Below, piece by piece: positions 9,569 through 18,529 of a stretch of DNA of 64,000 nucleotides. A program made the position numbers and the translations under genes. The notes beneath the pieces were generated by a model. It had not been told where the DNA came from. It saw only the letters and a program-made list of their open reading frames with translations, and searched no databases. The DNA comes from JAUWKC01 sp035529895 (GTDB taxonomy: Bacteria; Planctomycetota; Phycisphaerae; Sedimentisphaerales; Anaerobacaceae), in NCBI GenBank assembly GCA_035529895.1, contig DATKVV010000078.1:11172-75171 (forward strand), given 5' to 3'. Every line of letters starts with the position of its first letter. The first letter of the stretch is position 1.

Positions 9569-10750
9569 ATGACCAAGAAAACCGTTCGCACCGGAATTAT
9601 AGGCGCGGGCTTTTCCGCGACATTTCACTTCGAAGCGGTCAGGAAACTGCACGGTACCGACGCCGAAGTCGTCGGCGTCTACTGCCGCACAAAAGAAAAA
9701 CGCGAAGAATTTGCCCGCAAGCGAGGTATAAAAGCATTCGACAGCCTCGAAGCAGTCCTTGACAAGGTCGACGTCATTCACGTCTGCACGCCCCCGGTTT
9801 CCCATGAGCCGGTTGCCGTTGCCGCGCTCGAACGCGACAAGTTCGCCATCGTGGAAAAGCCTCTCACGGGTTTCTTCGGTAACGGCTCGGAAAATTTCAA
9901 TGGCGAAACATTTCCGAAGCAGAAGGCACTCGACCACGCATTGGCCAGCATCGGGCGTATGCTTGCCGCTGAAGAAAAAAGCAAAGGCAAAATTCTCTAC
10001 GCCGAAAACTGGGTCTATGCGCCATCAATCCAGAAGGAGCGCGAAATCATCGAAAAGACCGGCGCGCAAATTCTGTGGATGCACGGCGAGGAGGCACACT
10101 CCGGCTCGCACGCCTCCACCTACGGCTACTGGAAATTCTCCGGCGGGGGGGTCATGCTCAGCAAGGGCTGCCATCCCCTCACGGCCGCATTTTACTTCAA
10201 GCGCGTGGAAGGCAATGCCCGCAACGGCAAACCAATCCGGCCTAAAACGGTTTCATCCCGCATCCATGCCATCACGCGGACGGAAAACTTCAGAAACGAG
10301 GGACATATACGCGCCGATTACCACGATATCGACGACTTCTCAATCATGCATATCACCTTCGAAGACGGCACGATTGCGGACATTATCGCCTCCGACATCC
10401 TCCTCGGCGGCATTCACAACTGGATTGAGGTCGCCGCGAACAACCACCGTACCATCTGCAACATCAATCCCAACACTGCCATGCAGACCTACAATCCGGT
10501 CGATGAGAATTTCAAGGACATCTACGTGGTGGAAAAAATCGGCACGAAGCAGGGCTGGTCGAATCCTTCGCCGGATGAGGACTGGTTCACAGGATATCCA
10601 CAGGAGATTGAGGCCTTCTACCGGACTGTCGCCTATGATGAACCGCTCGAGGGCGACAGCCGGCTCGCTGCCGACTGTATCTCCACGATTTACAGCGCGT
10701 ACGTTTCAGCCGAAAAAGCTGGCGCCGAAGTACCGGTAAGAGCGTTCTGA
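9569..10750 (+). CDS. Cytoplasmic Gfo/Idh/MocA family oxidoreductase (third of three)
   Basis: 393 residues, with AAAGGAG six bases before the ATG and no signal peptide, so unlike the other two it should stay in the cytoplasm. The Rossmann motif RTGIIGAGFSATFH is at residues 6-19, and the EKP motif appears in IVEKPLTG (about 92). A loop of about 20 residues follows EKP. The C-terminal domain contains GGGVMLSKGCHPL. An exported and a cytoplasmic dehydrogenase in one operon suggest that part of the pathway runs in the periplasm and part inside the cell. Confidence 0.9.
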   Translation: MTKKTVRTGIIGAGFSATFHFEAVRKLHGTDAEVVGVYCRTKEKREEFARKRGIKAFDSLEAVLDKVDVIHVCTPPVSHEPVAVAALERDKFAIVEKPLTGFFGNGSENFNGETFPKQKALDHALASIGRMLAAEEKSKGKILYAENWVYAPSIQKEREIIEKTGAQILWMHGEEAHSGSHASTYGYWKFSGGGVMLSKGCHPLTAAFYFKRVEGNARNGKPIRPKTVSSRIHAITRTENFRNEGHIRADYHDIDDFSIMHITFEDGTIADIIASDILLGGIHNWIEVAANNHRTICNINPNTAMQTYNPVDENFKDIYVVEKIGTKQGWSNPSPDEDWFTGYPQEIEAFYRTVAYDEPLEGDSRLAADCISTIYSAYVSAEKAGAEVPVRAF

Positions 10751-10807
10751 GAAGGCGGGCGCATGCTTCCGGCCGGATAATAATGTTCGTAATGGAAAGT
10801 CAAAAAG

Positions 10808-12547
10808 ATGGCCAGTGACATTACAGGCGGGAAAACCGGTTTGCCGGATACCGGCATCGAAAAGGAGCGCAGATTATTAGCCGAAGCCAGACAAAAAGGG
10901 ACGCCGGCAACGCTCGGGGCCTTTGTCAGACTCTCCGGGCCGGGCTGGCTGCAAAGCGCCATTACACTCGGCGGCGGCTCCCTGGCCGGCAGTTTGTATC
11001 TGGGAGTTCTCGCCGGCGTCAGTCTGCTCTGGCTGCAGCCCCTTGCGATGATACTGGGCGTCATTATGTTAAGTGCCATCAGCTATGTCACCCTGTCCAC
11101 GGGCGAGCGCCCGTTCCAGGCCATTAACCGCCACGTCAATCCCGTATTGGGTTGGGGATGGGCCATCGCGACCCTGATGGCAAACCTCGTCTGGGCCTTG
11201 CCGCAGTTCGCCCTCTCAACGGCTGCCATAAGACAAAATCTTTTGCCGCGCCTTGTCGGGCCCGACGCAATGCCGAACACCCTGGGGAATCTGGTTGTCT
11301 GCTCTGCTATCTGCCTGATTTGCATAATCGTTGTTTCGTTCTATGACACCGGCAGTTGGGGAATCAAGCTGTTTGAGGTCCTGCTCAAAATCATGGTCGC
11401 GGTAATCGTCCTTTGCTTCTTCGGCGTGGTAATCAAACTCAGCTTCGCCAAAGGCGCTCTCGGCTGGAAGTGGATTCTCGGCGGCTTGATACCGGATTTT
11501 AGTCTTTTGACCTCACCGGCCAGAACCTTCGCACCCTTCATCGCCGAAGTCGATTCGAGGTTTCGCCAGTTTTGGATTGACACCATCGTCGGCCAGCAGC
11601 GTGACGTCATGGTCACCGCCGTCTCCGCCGCCGTCGGCATCAACATGACTTTCCTGCTGCCATATTCCATGCTCAGACGCGGGTGGGACAGGAATTTCCG
11701 CGGCCTTGCCATTTTTGACCTGGCGACGGGACTGTTTGTACCGTTCATGCTGGCCACCGGCTGCGTCGTTATCGCCTCCGCCGCCCAGTTCCACACCCGT
11801 CCGGTCCCCGGCGTGGTCGCTGAGTCCCCTGACGTCCTCTCACTTCACCCGCCACAAAATCTAATCGCGGGATATAAAACACTTGCCTCAGCACGCATCA
11901 AATACGAGCTCGGCCCCGATACTTTTGCGGGTCTGACCGAACAGGAAAAAACGCAGCGTATCGATGCCTTACCAGTCGCCGATAAGAAAATGGCCGCGAT
12001 GCTTGTCAAACGCGATGCTTTCAACCTCGCCCAGTCCCTCTCGCCGCTGACCGGCGATATCGTAGCGCATTATGTCTTCGGCATCGGCGTCATCGGCATG
12101 GGAATCTCGAGCATCATCATCTTGATGCTCGTTAACGGCTTCGTCGTCTGCGAGATGATGGGAATCGAACCCAAAGGCCGGCCTCACCGCCTCGCTGCTT
12201 TGATGCCCTGTATAGGCGTGCTCGGCCCCTTCATCTGGACCGGCGGAAGAGCCCAGTTCTGGCTCGCCATCCCCACATCCATGTTCGCCATGGTCCTGCT
12301 GCCCATCGCATATTTCACCTTCTATCTGCTTATGAACCAGAGAAGCCTGCTCGGTGACAATATGCCGAGGGCCGGCAGACGGGTCGTCTGGAATGTCCTG
12401 ATGGCCATCGCCGCCGGCCTGGCCGCTTTCGGCAGTATATGGAGCCTCTGGTCCAAATTGAAATGGCTCGGCATATCGCTGTTTGTCGCCTTCATCGCCC
12501 TGGCCTTGATTGTGCACGTTGTCCGTTCCGCAAGACAGAGAATATGA
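10808..12547 (+). CDS. Nramp-fold transporter lacking metal-binding motifs (copy 2, with long loop)
   Basis: Paralogue of the transporter at 6710, 579 residues. It shares GPGWLQSA-TLGGGS in TM1 and INMTFLLPYS in TM6, again without DPGN or MPH. About 100 extra residues (roughly 330-430; charged, with FAGLTEQEKTQRIDALP) lie in an extramembrane loop after TM7, and an additional hydrophobic segment lies at the C-terminus. Its 3' end overlaps the next gene by four bases (ATGA at 12544-12547), so the two are translationally coupled. Two paralogues in one operon may form a heteromer or serve two related substrates; this is inference. Confidence 0.78.
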   Translation: MASDITGGKTGLPDTGIEKERRLLAEARQKGTPATLGAFVRLSGPGWLQSAITLGGGSLAGSLYLGVLAGVSLLWLQPLAMILGVIMLSAISYVTLSTGERPFQAINRHVNPVLGWGWAIATLMANLVWALPQFALSTAAIRQNLLPRLVGPDAMPNTLGNLVVCSAICLICIIVVSFYDTGSWGIKLFEVLLKIMVAVIVLCFFGVVIKLSFAKGALGWKWILGGLIPDFSLLTSPARTFAPFIAEVDSRFRQFWIDTIVGQQRDVMVTAVSAAVGINMTFLLPYSMLRRGWDRNFRGLAIFDLATGLFVPFMLATGCVVIASAAQFHTRPVPGVVAESPDVLSLHPPQNLIAGYKTLASARIKYELGPDTFAGLTEQEKTQRIDALPVADKKMAAMLVKRDAFNLAQSLSPLTGDIVAHYVFGIGVIGMGISSIIILMLVNGFVVCEMMGIEPKGRPHRLAALMPCIGVLGPFIWTGGRAQFWLAIPTSMFAMVLLPIAYFTFYLLMNQRSLLGDNMPRAGRRVVWNVLMAIAAGLAAFGSIWSLWSKLKWLGISLFVAFIALALIVHVVRSARQRI

Positions 12548-13581
12548 CCGGCGAACAATGGGAAAAACTCGTCGCCGTAATAAATGGTCGGCTTCTTGAG
12601 CCGCTTCCGGTCGGTTTTATTATCGACAGCCCGTGGCTTCCCGGCTGGGCCGGCGTCTCGGCCATCGATTATTTCTCCAGCGAACGAATCTGGTTCGAAG
12701 CCAACCTCAAAGCCATCCGTCGGTTCCCCGATTGCGTGTTCCTGCCCGGCTTCTGGTCCGAGTTCGGCATGTGCACCGAGCCTTCCGCCTTCGGCAGCAA
12801 ATCCTCCTGGCCTCAAAACGAGCCGCCTCACCCAGCAAAGATTCTCACCGATATAAAAGACGTGCACTCCATCCGCAAACCCAACCCTAAAACCGATGGC
12901 CTGCTCCCCTTTGTCCTCAACCGCCTGAAACTAAACCAGCCGCGCATCGAACGCGAAGGTCACGCAATCAGGTTCGCCGTCTCGCGTGGCCCCTTGAATA
13001 TAGCCTCGTTCCTGCTCGGCGCCACCGAGTTTCTCACGGCCATACGCACAAATCCCGCCGGGGCGCACAAACTGCTCGAAACGACAACAGATTTCATCAT
13101 CGACTGGCTCCAGCTCCAGGCCGAGGCTTTCCCGAGTATCGATGGGATATTCATCCTCGATGACATCGTCGGTTTCCTCGGAGATGATGATTTCAGGCAG
13201 GCGGCACTGCCTTATCTGAAGAAGGTTTTCAAATCGCTCGACGCCAAAGTTAAATTCTTTCACAACGATGCCGCTGGCCTGGTCTGCGCCCCGTATCTCC
13301 CCGATATAGGCATAAACCTCTTTAATTTCAGTTTCGAGCATAGCCTTGGCGAAATAAAGAAGTTGACCAATAATTCTGTCACGCTACTCGGCAATATCCC
13401 GCCGCGCGACGTTCTCGCCGCAGGCTCACCTGAAGATGTTCAAAGCAGCGTAAGAGCCGCCCTCAACTCCGTCCCCGATAAGACCCGCATCATCCCCTCC
13501 TGCGGCGGCGGCTTGGCGCCTGATGTCCCCTCGCGGAACCTCGACGCGTTTCTGTCTGCGGCGAAGGAAGGTACAAAATAA
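12544..13581 (+). CDS. Uroporphyrinogen decarboxylase-family protein (MtaA/CmuA-like)
   Basis: 345 residues from the ATG at 12544, which overlaps the stop of the preceding transporter as ATGA. A longer reading frame exists upstream but lies inside the transporter gene. The fold is that of UroD-type barrels. C-terminal features typical of the MtaA/CmuA methyltransferase branch are visible: GIFILDDIVGFL, VKFFHNDAAG, TLLGNIPPRDVLAAGSPEDV and a glycine-rich CGGGLAPDVP. Haem synthesis is unlikely given the operon. Relatives move methyl groups to or from corrinoid proteins, and no corrinoid-binding protein is encoded nearby, so a demethylation role for a methylated substrate is only a hypothesis. 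Confidence 0.75.
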   Translation: MTGEQWEKLVAVINGRLLEPLPVGFIIDSPWLPGWAGVSAIDYFSSERIWFEANLKAIRRFPDCVFLPGFWSEFGMCTEPSAFGSKSSWPQNEPPHPAKILTDIKDVHSIRKPNPKTDGLLPFVLNRLKLNQPRIEREGHAIRFAVSRGPLNIASFLLGATEFLTAIRTNPAGAHKLLETTTDFIIDWLQLQAEAFPSIDGIFILDDIVGFLGDDDFRQAALPYLKKVFKSLDAKVKFFHNDAAGLVCAPYLPDIGINLFNFSFEHSLGEIKKLTNNSVTLLGNIPPRDVLAAGSPEDVQSSVRAALNSVPDKTRIIPSCGGGLAPDVPSRNLDAFLSAAKEGTK

Positions 13582-13909
13582 CAGCACGTTAACCGTCCCT
13601 TCGTGTAAGAAGGGCTATCCCTGGAATATCAGACGTTCTGCCGCCATATCACAGGTTCGTCCTGTTACTCCAGCGCGAAAAAATGATAACCCGGCCGATA
13701 CGGGTCCCGGAGAAGTTCATCCCCCAGATATACGATGAATCACTATTATCAAGCCGCCTTTTTCATGCTGAGGCGGCCATTATTGCATAATTTACCCGCC
13801 GCTTTACGTCAAATCTGTTAACCTATATCCTGTCGTCTGCGATGAGCAGGCGTCCAGGTGGTCTTATTTTGCTTCGAAGAGACCAAAAGTGCAAGGAAAG
13901 GAAAAGAAA
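13582..13909. other. Intergenic region after the oxidoreductase operon
   Basis: About 330 bases without a credible gene. It holds a small hairpin with CCCTTC/GAAGGG arms near 13600 and a stronger one at 13753-13777. AAGGAAAGG just before 13910 is the ribosome-binding site of the next gene. Confidence 0.4.
13753..13777 (+). terminator. Possible terminator hairpin
   Basis: GCCGCCT (13753-13759) pairs perfectly with AGGCGGC (13771-13777) around an 11-base loop. There is no clean T-run after it, so intrinsic termination is uncertain. It lies between two plus-strand transcription units, where a terminator is expected. Confidence 0.35.
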
Positions 13910-16900
13910 GTGAAGAGAAATCCGACTAATATGTTCCATTGCGCGACTATTGTCACTTTGTCAGCGTTCCTGGCCGGTGCTGTCTCACACGCCGCCACAT
14001 TCCGGCAGGCCGACGGTCCCAATGGTATCGTGTCCGTCGAAGCAGAAAACTTCGCCTCCAAAACCACAAAGCAGGGGCACTCATGGGAAGTATCCGCCGC
14101 TGTCGAGGGCTTCTCAGGCAAAGGATACGCCCAAGCTGTCCCTGACAATGAAGCTAACCAGGGCCCGGGAGAAGGCCCGGAGCTCAATTTCCAGGTTAGC
14201 CTGGGCAAAGCAAAACCCACATTCACGGTTTATGAGAAAGGATTCTGCCGGCTGCAGGGTGCCCGCTACTGCAAGGTCAATCAAGGCGAAGAATGGCAAG
14301 CTGATTCGAGGACGGGCTCTTACGCCGATATCGCCGTAGATTTCGACATTCCCGGCTGCAGGTTCGTCTTTTCGAGAGGGTCGAGCTATCTGCCTTACTG
14401 GACAACCGACACCGGCAGGTGGTTCGTAGAAGAGATTCTGCCCAGAAGCGGCGACGGCACAGACACCATGCCGGACAAGGTCAATAAGTACTCGCAGGTC
14501 TTTGTCATCGAAAACTCTCCCGCGAGGGCGGTCGTTCGATGGCGCTACGCCCCTGATTTCGAAGCCGCACCAAACAAGGCCTTTGCCGAAGAATATTTTA
14601 CGATATATCCCGACGGGCTTTGCATACGGGCCGTCAGAAAACCCGCTGAAGACCTCGAACGGTGGATGGACCCGGCCAACATCGTAATTAGCAGATTCAG
14701 ACTCGCCCCGGGCGGCATCGAAAAACTCCCCGCCGCAGCGGATGAGTTGAAATTGTTACTTGCAGAATCCTGTAAATCAGATTTTGAGGTACTGCCCTTT
14801 GACACTGCGGGCGGTAGCTATGTACTTAAGTGCAGAAAGAACGCCTTGCCGTCGAAATTAGAGCTCACGCTAACCCCTCAAAAAGCCACCGGCGTTAAGA
14901 ATCCCGCGGTGCTCGTAAGGAATTGGGGCGACTTCGAGCCCCGGCTGAAACTCAATGGCCACCCCTTCAGCGACTACCATTACGGCTACGTTCATTTTCC
15001 CTACAGCAGCGACCTGGTTCTCTGGCTAAACAGCGAAATCGAGGGTAACCTTGATATTTCCATCTCCCCCGGCGCTGGTAGCCCCGCCGCCAATCAGCCG
15101 CCTGTCGTCGATGCCGGACCTGACATTTCCCTCGTTGTTGACGACCCGCCTGCCCCCGTTTCTTTGGTCCTTAGCGGTTCCGCGACGGACGACGGATTGC
15201 CTGCCGATAATCTGAAAGTAAGCTGGTCGAAGCTCACAGGTCCCGGGAAGGTTGTTATCAGGAACGAGGACAAACCGTCCACCGAAGTGTTAATAAACGA
15301 GCACCCTTTTGAGCCTGAGATGTCGGCCAACGACGTGGCTTACAAGTTCCGAATGACCGCTAAAGACGGCGGGCTCGAAAGCAGCGATGAAGTGCTCGTA
15401 AATGTAAGGAAAAGGCCCGCCCCCGTCGCCGCGCCTTCTGCTTACTGGAGCTTTGACGAACAATCAGGACGCCGGGCCATCGAGGCCGTCGGCGCTGTAA
15501 ACTGCCGCGTTGACGGTCACAAGCCACTCTACAAGGCCGGCGTACTCGGCACGGCCATGCAGTTCGACGGATACAGTACGGTTGTCACTTGCGAAAAGAC
15601 CAAAGCTCCTTCGGTCGGCGCCTCCCTGACAACTGAGGCGTGGGTCGCCGTTGGAGCTTACCCGTGGAACTGGGCCCCCATAGTCCATCAGTCGCACTGG
15701 AACTCCACCGGCTATTACTTCGGTATAGACCAGGCAGGCCGTCTGGGCCTGAAGGTCGCCGTCGACGGAAAGTGGGTGGAGCTTACATCCGAAAGAGCGC
15801 TTGAGCTTTACAGGTGGACATACGTCGCCGCCGAATTTGACGGCGAAGACGGCCGGATGTCGCTTTATATGGACGGCAAGAAGGTTGCCCGGCTTTCCGT
15901 CCCCAGGTCCGCAATAACGCCGTCAGATTCCGACCTGCTCATAGGCAGAAACAATGTCGCGCTCCAGCCCACCGACGCCGTTCGCCCCAAAGCCACACTT
16001 GCCACTCGGTATGGCTTCGATGGGCTTATCGATGAGCTGAAAATATACTCACGGGCTCTGGGCGAAAAAGATATTGCCGCCTCTTACCAGAACACCAGGC
16101 CTGACCGGCTCATTCGTGACAACCCCGATATGCAAAAACGCGTCCTTCCCGGAATGCCCGGAAAGGCCCGCTTCGGGGCTTACTACACCAGGCTGAGGTA
16201 CTACGAAACATGGGACAACCTCTGGCGCGTCGCAGAACATCCCGACGTAGTCGTGAAGTTCGACGACTCGCCGGTAAGCGTCGTCTTCTGGCGGGGAACA
16301 AGCTATGGCCCCGGATGGGTTACCGAAAACAACAAGTGGCTCTCGGACCAGAGCGTCGAGGAAGGCGGAGGCGGGACCCTCGGCTGCTGCGAACACATGT
16401 CGGACAAGCAGTGCCGCCACGCCCACGCAAGGATTATCGAAAGCACCGACGCCCGTGTCATCGTCCACTGGCGATACGCCCTCGTCGACATACTATATCG
16501 AAATCCTCGTATGAACAAAAAGACCGGCTGGGGCGACTGGGTCGATGAGTATTTGACCATTTACCCCGATGCCGTCGGCATCCGCAACGTAAAATACTAT
16601 AGCAGCAAATACGGCCATTACAGCCTCCAGGACACCCAGTTCCTCAGCCAGCCGGGCACAAGGCCCGAAGACAATATCGAACTTGAATCCCTCACCGTCG
16701 TCACCCAGGACGGCCAAAGCAAGACGCTTTCCTGGGCCGCAAAGGTCCCTGAAAACGACCTCGAAAAAGCCAACATCGAACTGGTAAATCTAAAGTCAAA
16801 ATACAGACCTTTCCTTATCTTCCGGCCCGGGGTACGCATCGAACCGTGGGGCCAGTCCGAAAAGAACGATTATTGCCCATGGCCCACATGGAACCACTGG

Positions 16901-17407
16901 CCGGCCGCCCAGATACTCTCTGACGGCAGACTCGCCACCGCCCCCGACCGTCTGACACATTCGGCCCTCGGTGCGGTTGATATTGATGATCTCAAAGAGA
17001 ACATGATGATGTACGGCCTGACGGATAAACCCGCGACATCGCTGGTGCCGCTGGCGAAATCCTGGAACTGCCCGCCGAAGCTCAATATCGCCAGCGACGG
17101 ATTCTCCTTCAATGGCTACGACCGGGGCCATCGCGCATATCTTCTGAGCCAGGATTCGCCTGTCGCTCTCCCGTTGCAGTTTACGCTCGACGGCTCAAAA
17201 GATTCGCCCGTCTTCAATCCCTGCTTTGTTATAAAGAATTGGCGCAGCGATTCAAAGGTCTCGCTGGCCCTTAACGGAAAAACCATTCAGCCGGGCCCGA
17301 ATTTCAGACAGGGTATCGAAACAAGCGGCGATGAGCACGGCGAATCGCTCGTCGTTTGGCTCAAAACGGCTTCGAACAACACAGTGAATATCAGAATATC
17401 ACAATAG
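13910..17407 (+). CDS. Giant secreted LamG/PKD-like protein with duplicated flanking halves
   Basis: 1165 residues from a GTG at 13910 with AAGGAAAGG about eight bases upstream; an ATG at 13931 is an alternative. The signal peptide is KRNPTN plus a hydrophobic core ending SHAAT. About residues 30-390 and 750-1165 look like two copies of one domain. Each has an FxRGxSY-W motif (FSRGSSYLPYW near 151; FWRGTSYGPGW near 790), an ARxxVxWRYA strand, an EYxTIYPD motif (near 228 and 879) and a final VVWL/LVLWL-type strand. Between them lie a PKD-like Ig domain (about 397-500) and a LamG lectin-like domain (about 509-727, starting SAYWSFDEQSG). Probably a surface glycan-binding protein or enzyme. The duplicated domain is not one I can name. 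Confidence 0.7.
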   Translation: MKRNPTNMFHCATIVTLSAFLAGAVSHAATFRQADGPNGIVSVEAENFASKTTKQGHSWEVSAAVEGFSGKGYAQAVPDNEANQGPGEGPELNFQVSLGKAKPTFTVYEKGFCRLQGARYCKVNQGEEWQADSRTGSYADIAVDFDIPGCRFVFSRGSSYLPYWTTDTGRWFVEEILPRSGDGTDTMPDKVNKYSQVFVIENSPARAVVRWRYAPDFEAAPNKAFAEEYFTIYPDGLCIRAVRKPAEDLERWMDPANIVISRFRLAPGGIEKLPAAADELKLLLAESCKSDFEVLPFDTAGGSYVLKCRKNALPSKLELTLTPQKATGVKNPAVLVRNWGDFEPRLKLNGHPFSDYHYGYVHFPYSSDLVLWLNSEIEGNLDISISPGAGSPAANQPPVVDAGPDISLVVDDPPAPVSLVLSGSATDDGLPADNLKVSWSKLTGPGKVVIRNEDKPSTEVLINEHPFEPEMSANDVAYKFRMTAKDGGLESSDEVLVNVRKRPAPVAAPSAYWSFDEQSGRRAIEAVGAVNCRVDGHKPLYKAGVLGTAMQFDGYSTVVTCEKTKAPSVGASLTTEAWVAVGAYPWNWAPIVHQSHWNSTGYYFGIDQAGRLGLKVAVDGKWVELTSERALELYRWTYVAAEFDGEDGRMSLYMDGKKVARLSVPRSAITPSDSDLLIGRNNVALQPTDAVRPKATLATRYGFDGLIDELKIYSRALGEKDIAASYQNTRPDRLIRDNPDMQKRVLPGMPGKARFGAYYTRLRYYETWDNLWRVAEHPDVVVKFDDSPVSVVFWRGTSYGPGWVTENNKWLSDQSVEEGGGGTLGCCEHMSDKQCRHAHARIIESTDARVIVHWRYALVDILYRNPRMNKKTGWGDWVDEYLTIYPDAVGIRNVKYYSSKYGHYSLQDTQFLSQPGTRPEDNIELESLTVVTQDGQSKTLSWAAKVPENDLEKANIELVNLKSKYRPFLIFRPGVRIEPWGQSEKNDYCPWPTWNHWPAAQILSDGRLATAPDRLTHSALGAVDIDDLKENMMMYGLTDKPATSLVPLAKSWNCPPKLNIASDGFSFNGYDRGHRAYLLSQDSPVALPLQFTLDGSKDSPVFNPCFVIKNWRSDSKVSLALNGKTIQPGPNFRQGIETSGDEHGESLVVWLKTASNNTVNIRISQ

Positions 17408-17519
17408 CCGGTCGTCAAACTATACAAGAAAATCCGGCGTCTTGAAGATGGACTCAGAGTCAGAGAAGTAAAGATTGTGGATGGAAAGTATGTAGATGAA
17501 ATTCTGATGCACAGGTTTG

Positions 17520-18218
17520 TCAAAAGACACGCCTGAAAATTCTGTCTCGCAGCCTTTTTGTCTTGCCCCGGCAGGTATCGCAGTCGCAGATGCCAACCTT
17601 TCGCAAATGGGAAACGCCCGCAAGCTTCTTGGTCTCAATCAATTTGGCCCCTTTCGCCTCCATCTTGCGCAGCGCCAGCCTTGCTTGTTTCTTATTGTGC
17701 AGGCCCAACGCATCAACAACAATTTTCACCTTCTTGCCTCGCTGCAGCAGCCCCAGCGCCGTCGCCTCCACCGCCCCCTCGGTAGTCGCGCCGATTAGAA
17801 TGAACTCATCCGCCCGCACTTCGCTCAGCAGCCTCTCTATTCGCGGCTCATCAAACGGGTCGACGCACCGCTTGTGCAGAATAATCTGTTCGTACTGCTG
17901 GAGCAGGTCGGCCGGCAGGTCGGTGTTGCCGTCCGCGGGAAAACTAAGTCGATTGCCAAGAACCGTGTACCGTATCTTTTTCTGCCCATCCGTACCGTCG
18001 ATGCAGCATCCGCCGTTGCCGTTGTTGCTGTAGACCTCGCAGGTGGAAATTACGGAGACATTCCTGGACCTCGCCCAGGCCATTATCCGGCGGATCCGCC
18101 CCAGAATCCTCCGGTGGTTTCGCGTGCACGCCTTACCGCTGCCGAGGAAAAAATCCCTTTGCGTGTCTACGTCAATTAGTACGTGCTTCCGCCGTTTTCT
18201 GACTAATTGCCGAATCAT
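17520..18218 (-). CDS. Isochorismatase-like cysteine hydrolase homologue without the catalytic cysteine
   Basis: About 232 residues. The ATG at 18218 is preferred (AAGGA nine bases upstream); one 36 bases earlier is also open. The fold signature is clear: the Asp of the triad in HVLIDVDTQRDFF (about 18), the Lys in QIILHKRCVDPF (about 116), and the nucleophile loop GATTEGAVEATALG. In active isochorismatases, nicotinamidases and related hydrolases that loop reads G-x-x-T-x-x-C-V; here the cysteine position is alanine (about 149). The C-terminus adds a short Cys cluster, CDCDTCRG, that could bind metal. It may be inactive, regulatory, or use another mechanism. It is divergent from trmB. Confidence 0.7.
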   Translation of the reverse strand: MIRQLVRKRRKHVLIDVDTQRDFFLGSGKACTRNHRRILGRIRRIMAWARSRNVSVISTCEVYSNNGNGGCCIDGTDGQKKIRYTVLGNRLSFPADGNTDLPADLLQQYEQIILHKRCVDPFDEPRIERLLSEVRADEFILIGATTEGAVEATALGLLQRGKKVKIVVDALGLHNKKQARLALRKMEAKGAKLIETKKLAGVSHLRKVGICDCDTCRGKTKRLRDRIFRRVF

Positions 18219-18529
18219 CTTCGCTATTCCTTTTTGGCTGCTCCTGCGTCCCATAACTGCTACGCATTTGCAGGCCTTCTGTTCTGGGCTTCTTATCGAA
18301 CGGCTTCCGCAACGACTTTAATTCCAACCGACCCCCGGGAAGCAGTTACCGCTTCTATATTCTGGCTTCAGCGCCCACTTTATGTATAATACCGTGTGAA
18401 TAGCTGACTTTTAGGCTCCCCACATTGCGCCTTACGCCGGTCAGTGCATTTTTCTTATCAGGATATTCCTGATTTTGCGCGTGCAATTGCCTGAAATAAT
18501 AAATTCGCGCTTCTTGGACGAGTTTGCTG
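18219..18529. other. Divergent intergenic region before trmB
   Basis: About 310 bases between divergent starts. It contains mostly C/T-rich sequence and no RNA gene or clear operator that I can see. Promoters for both neighbours should be here. Confidence 0.3.

Noticed and set aside
9759..10739. 326-codon plus-strand frame
   Set aside because: A shifted frame of the Gfo/Idh/MocA gene at 9569; Ser/Arg/Thr-rich with no domain.
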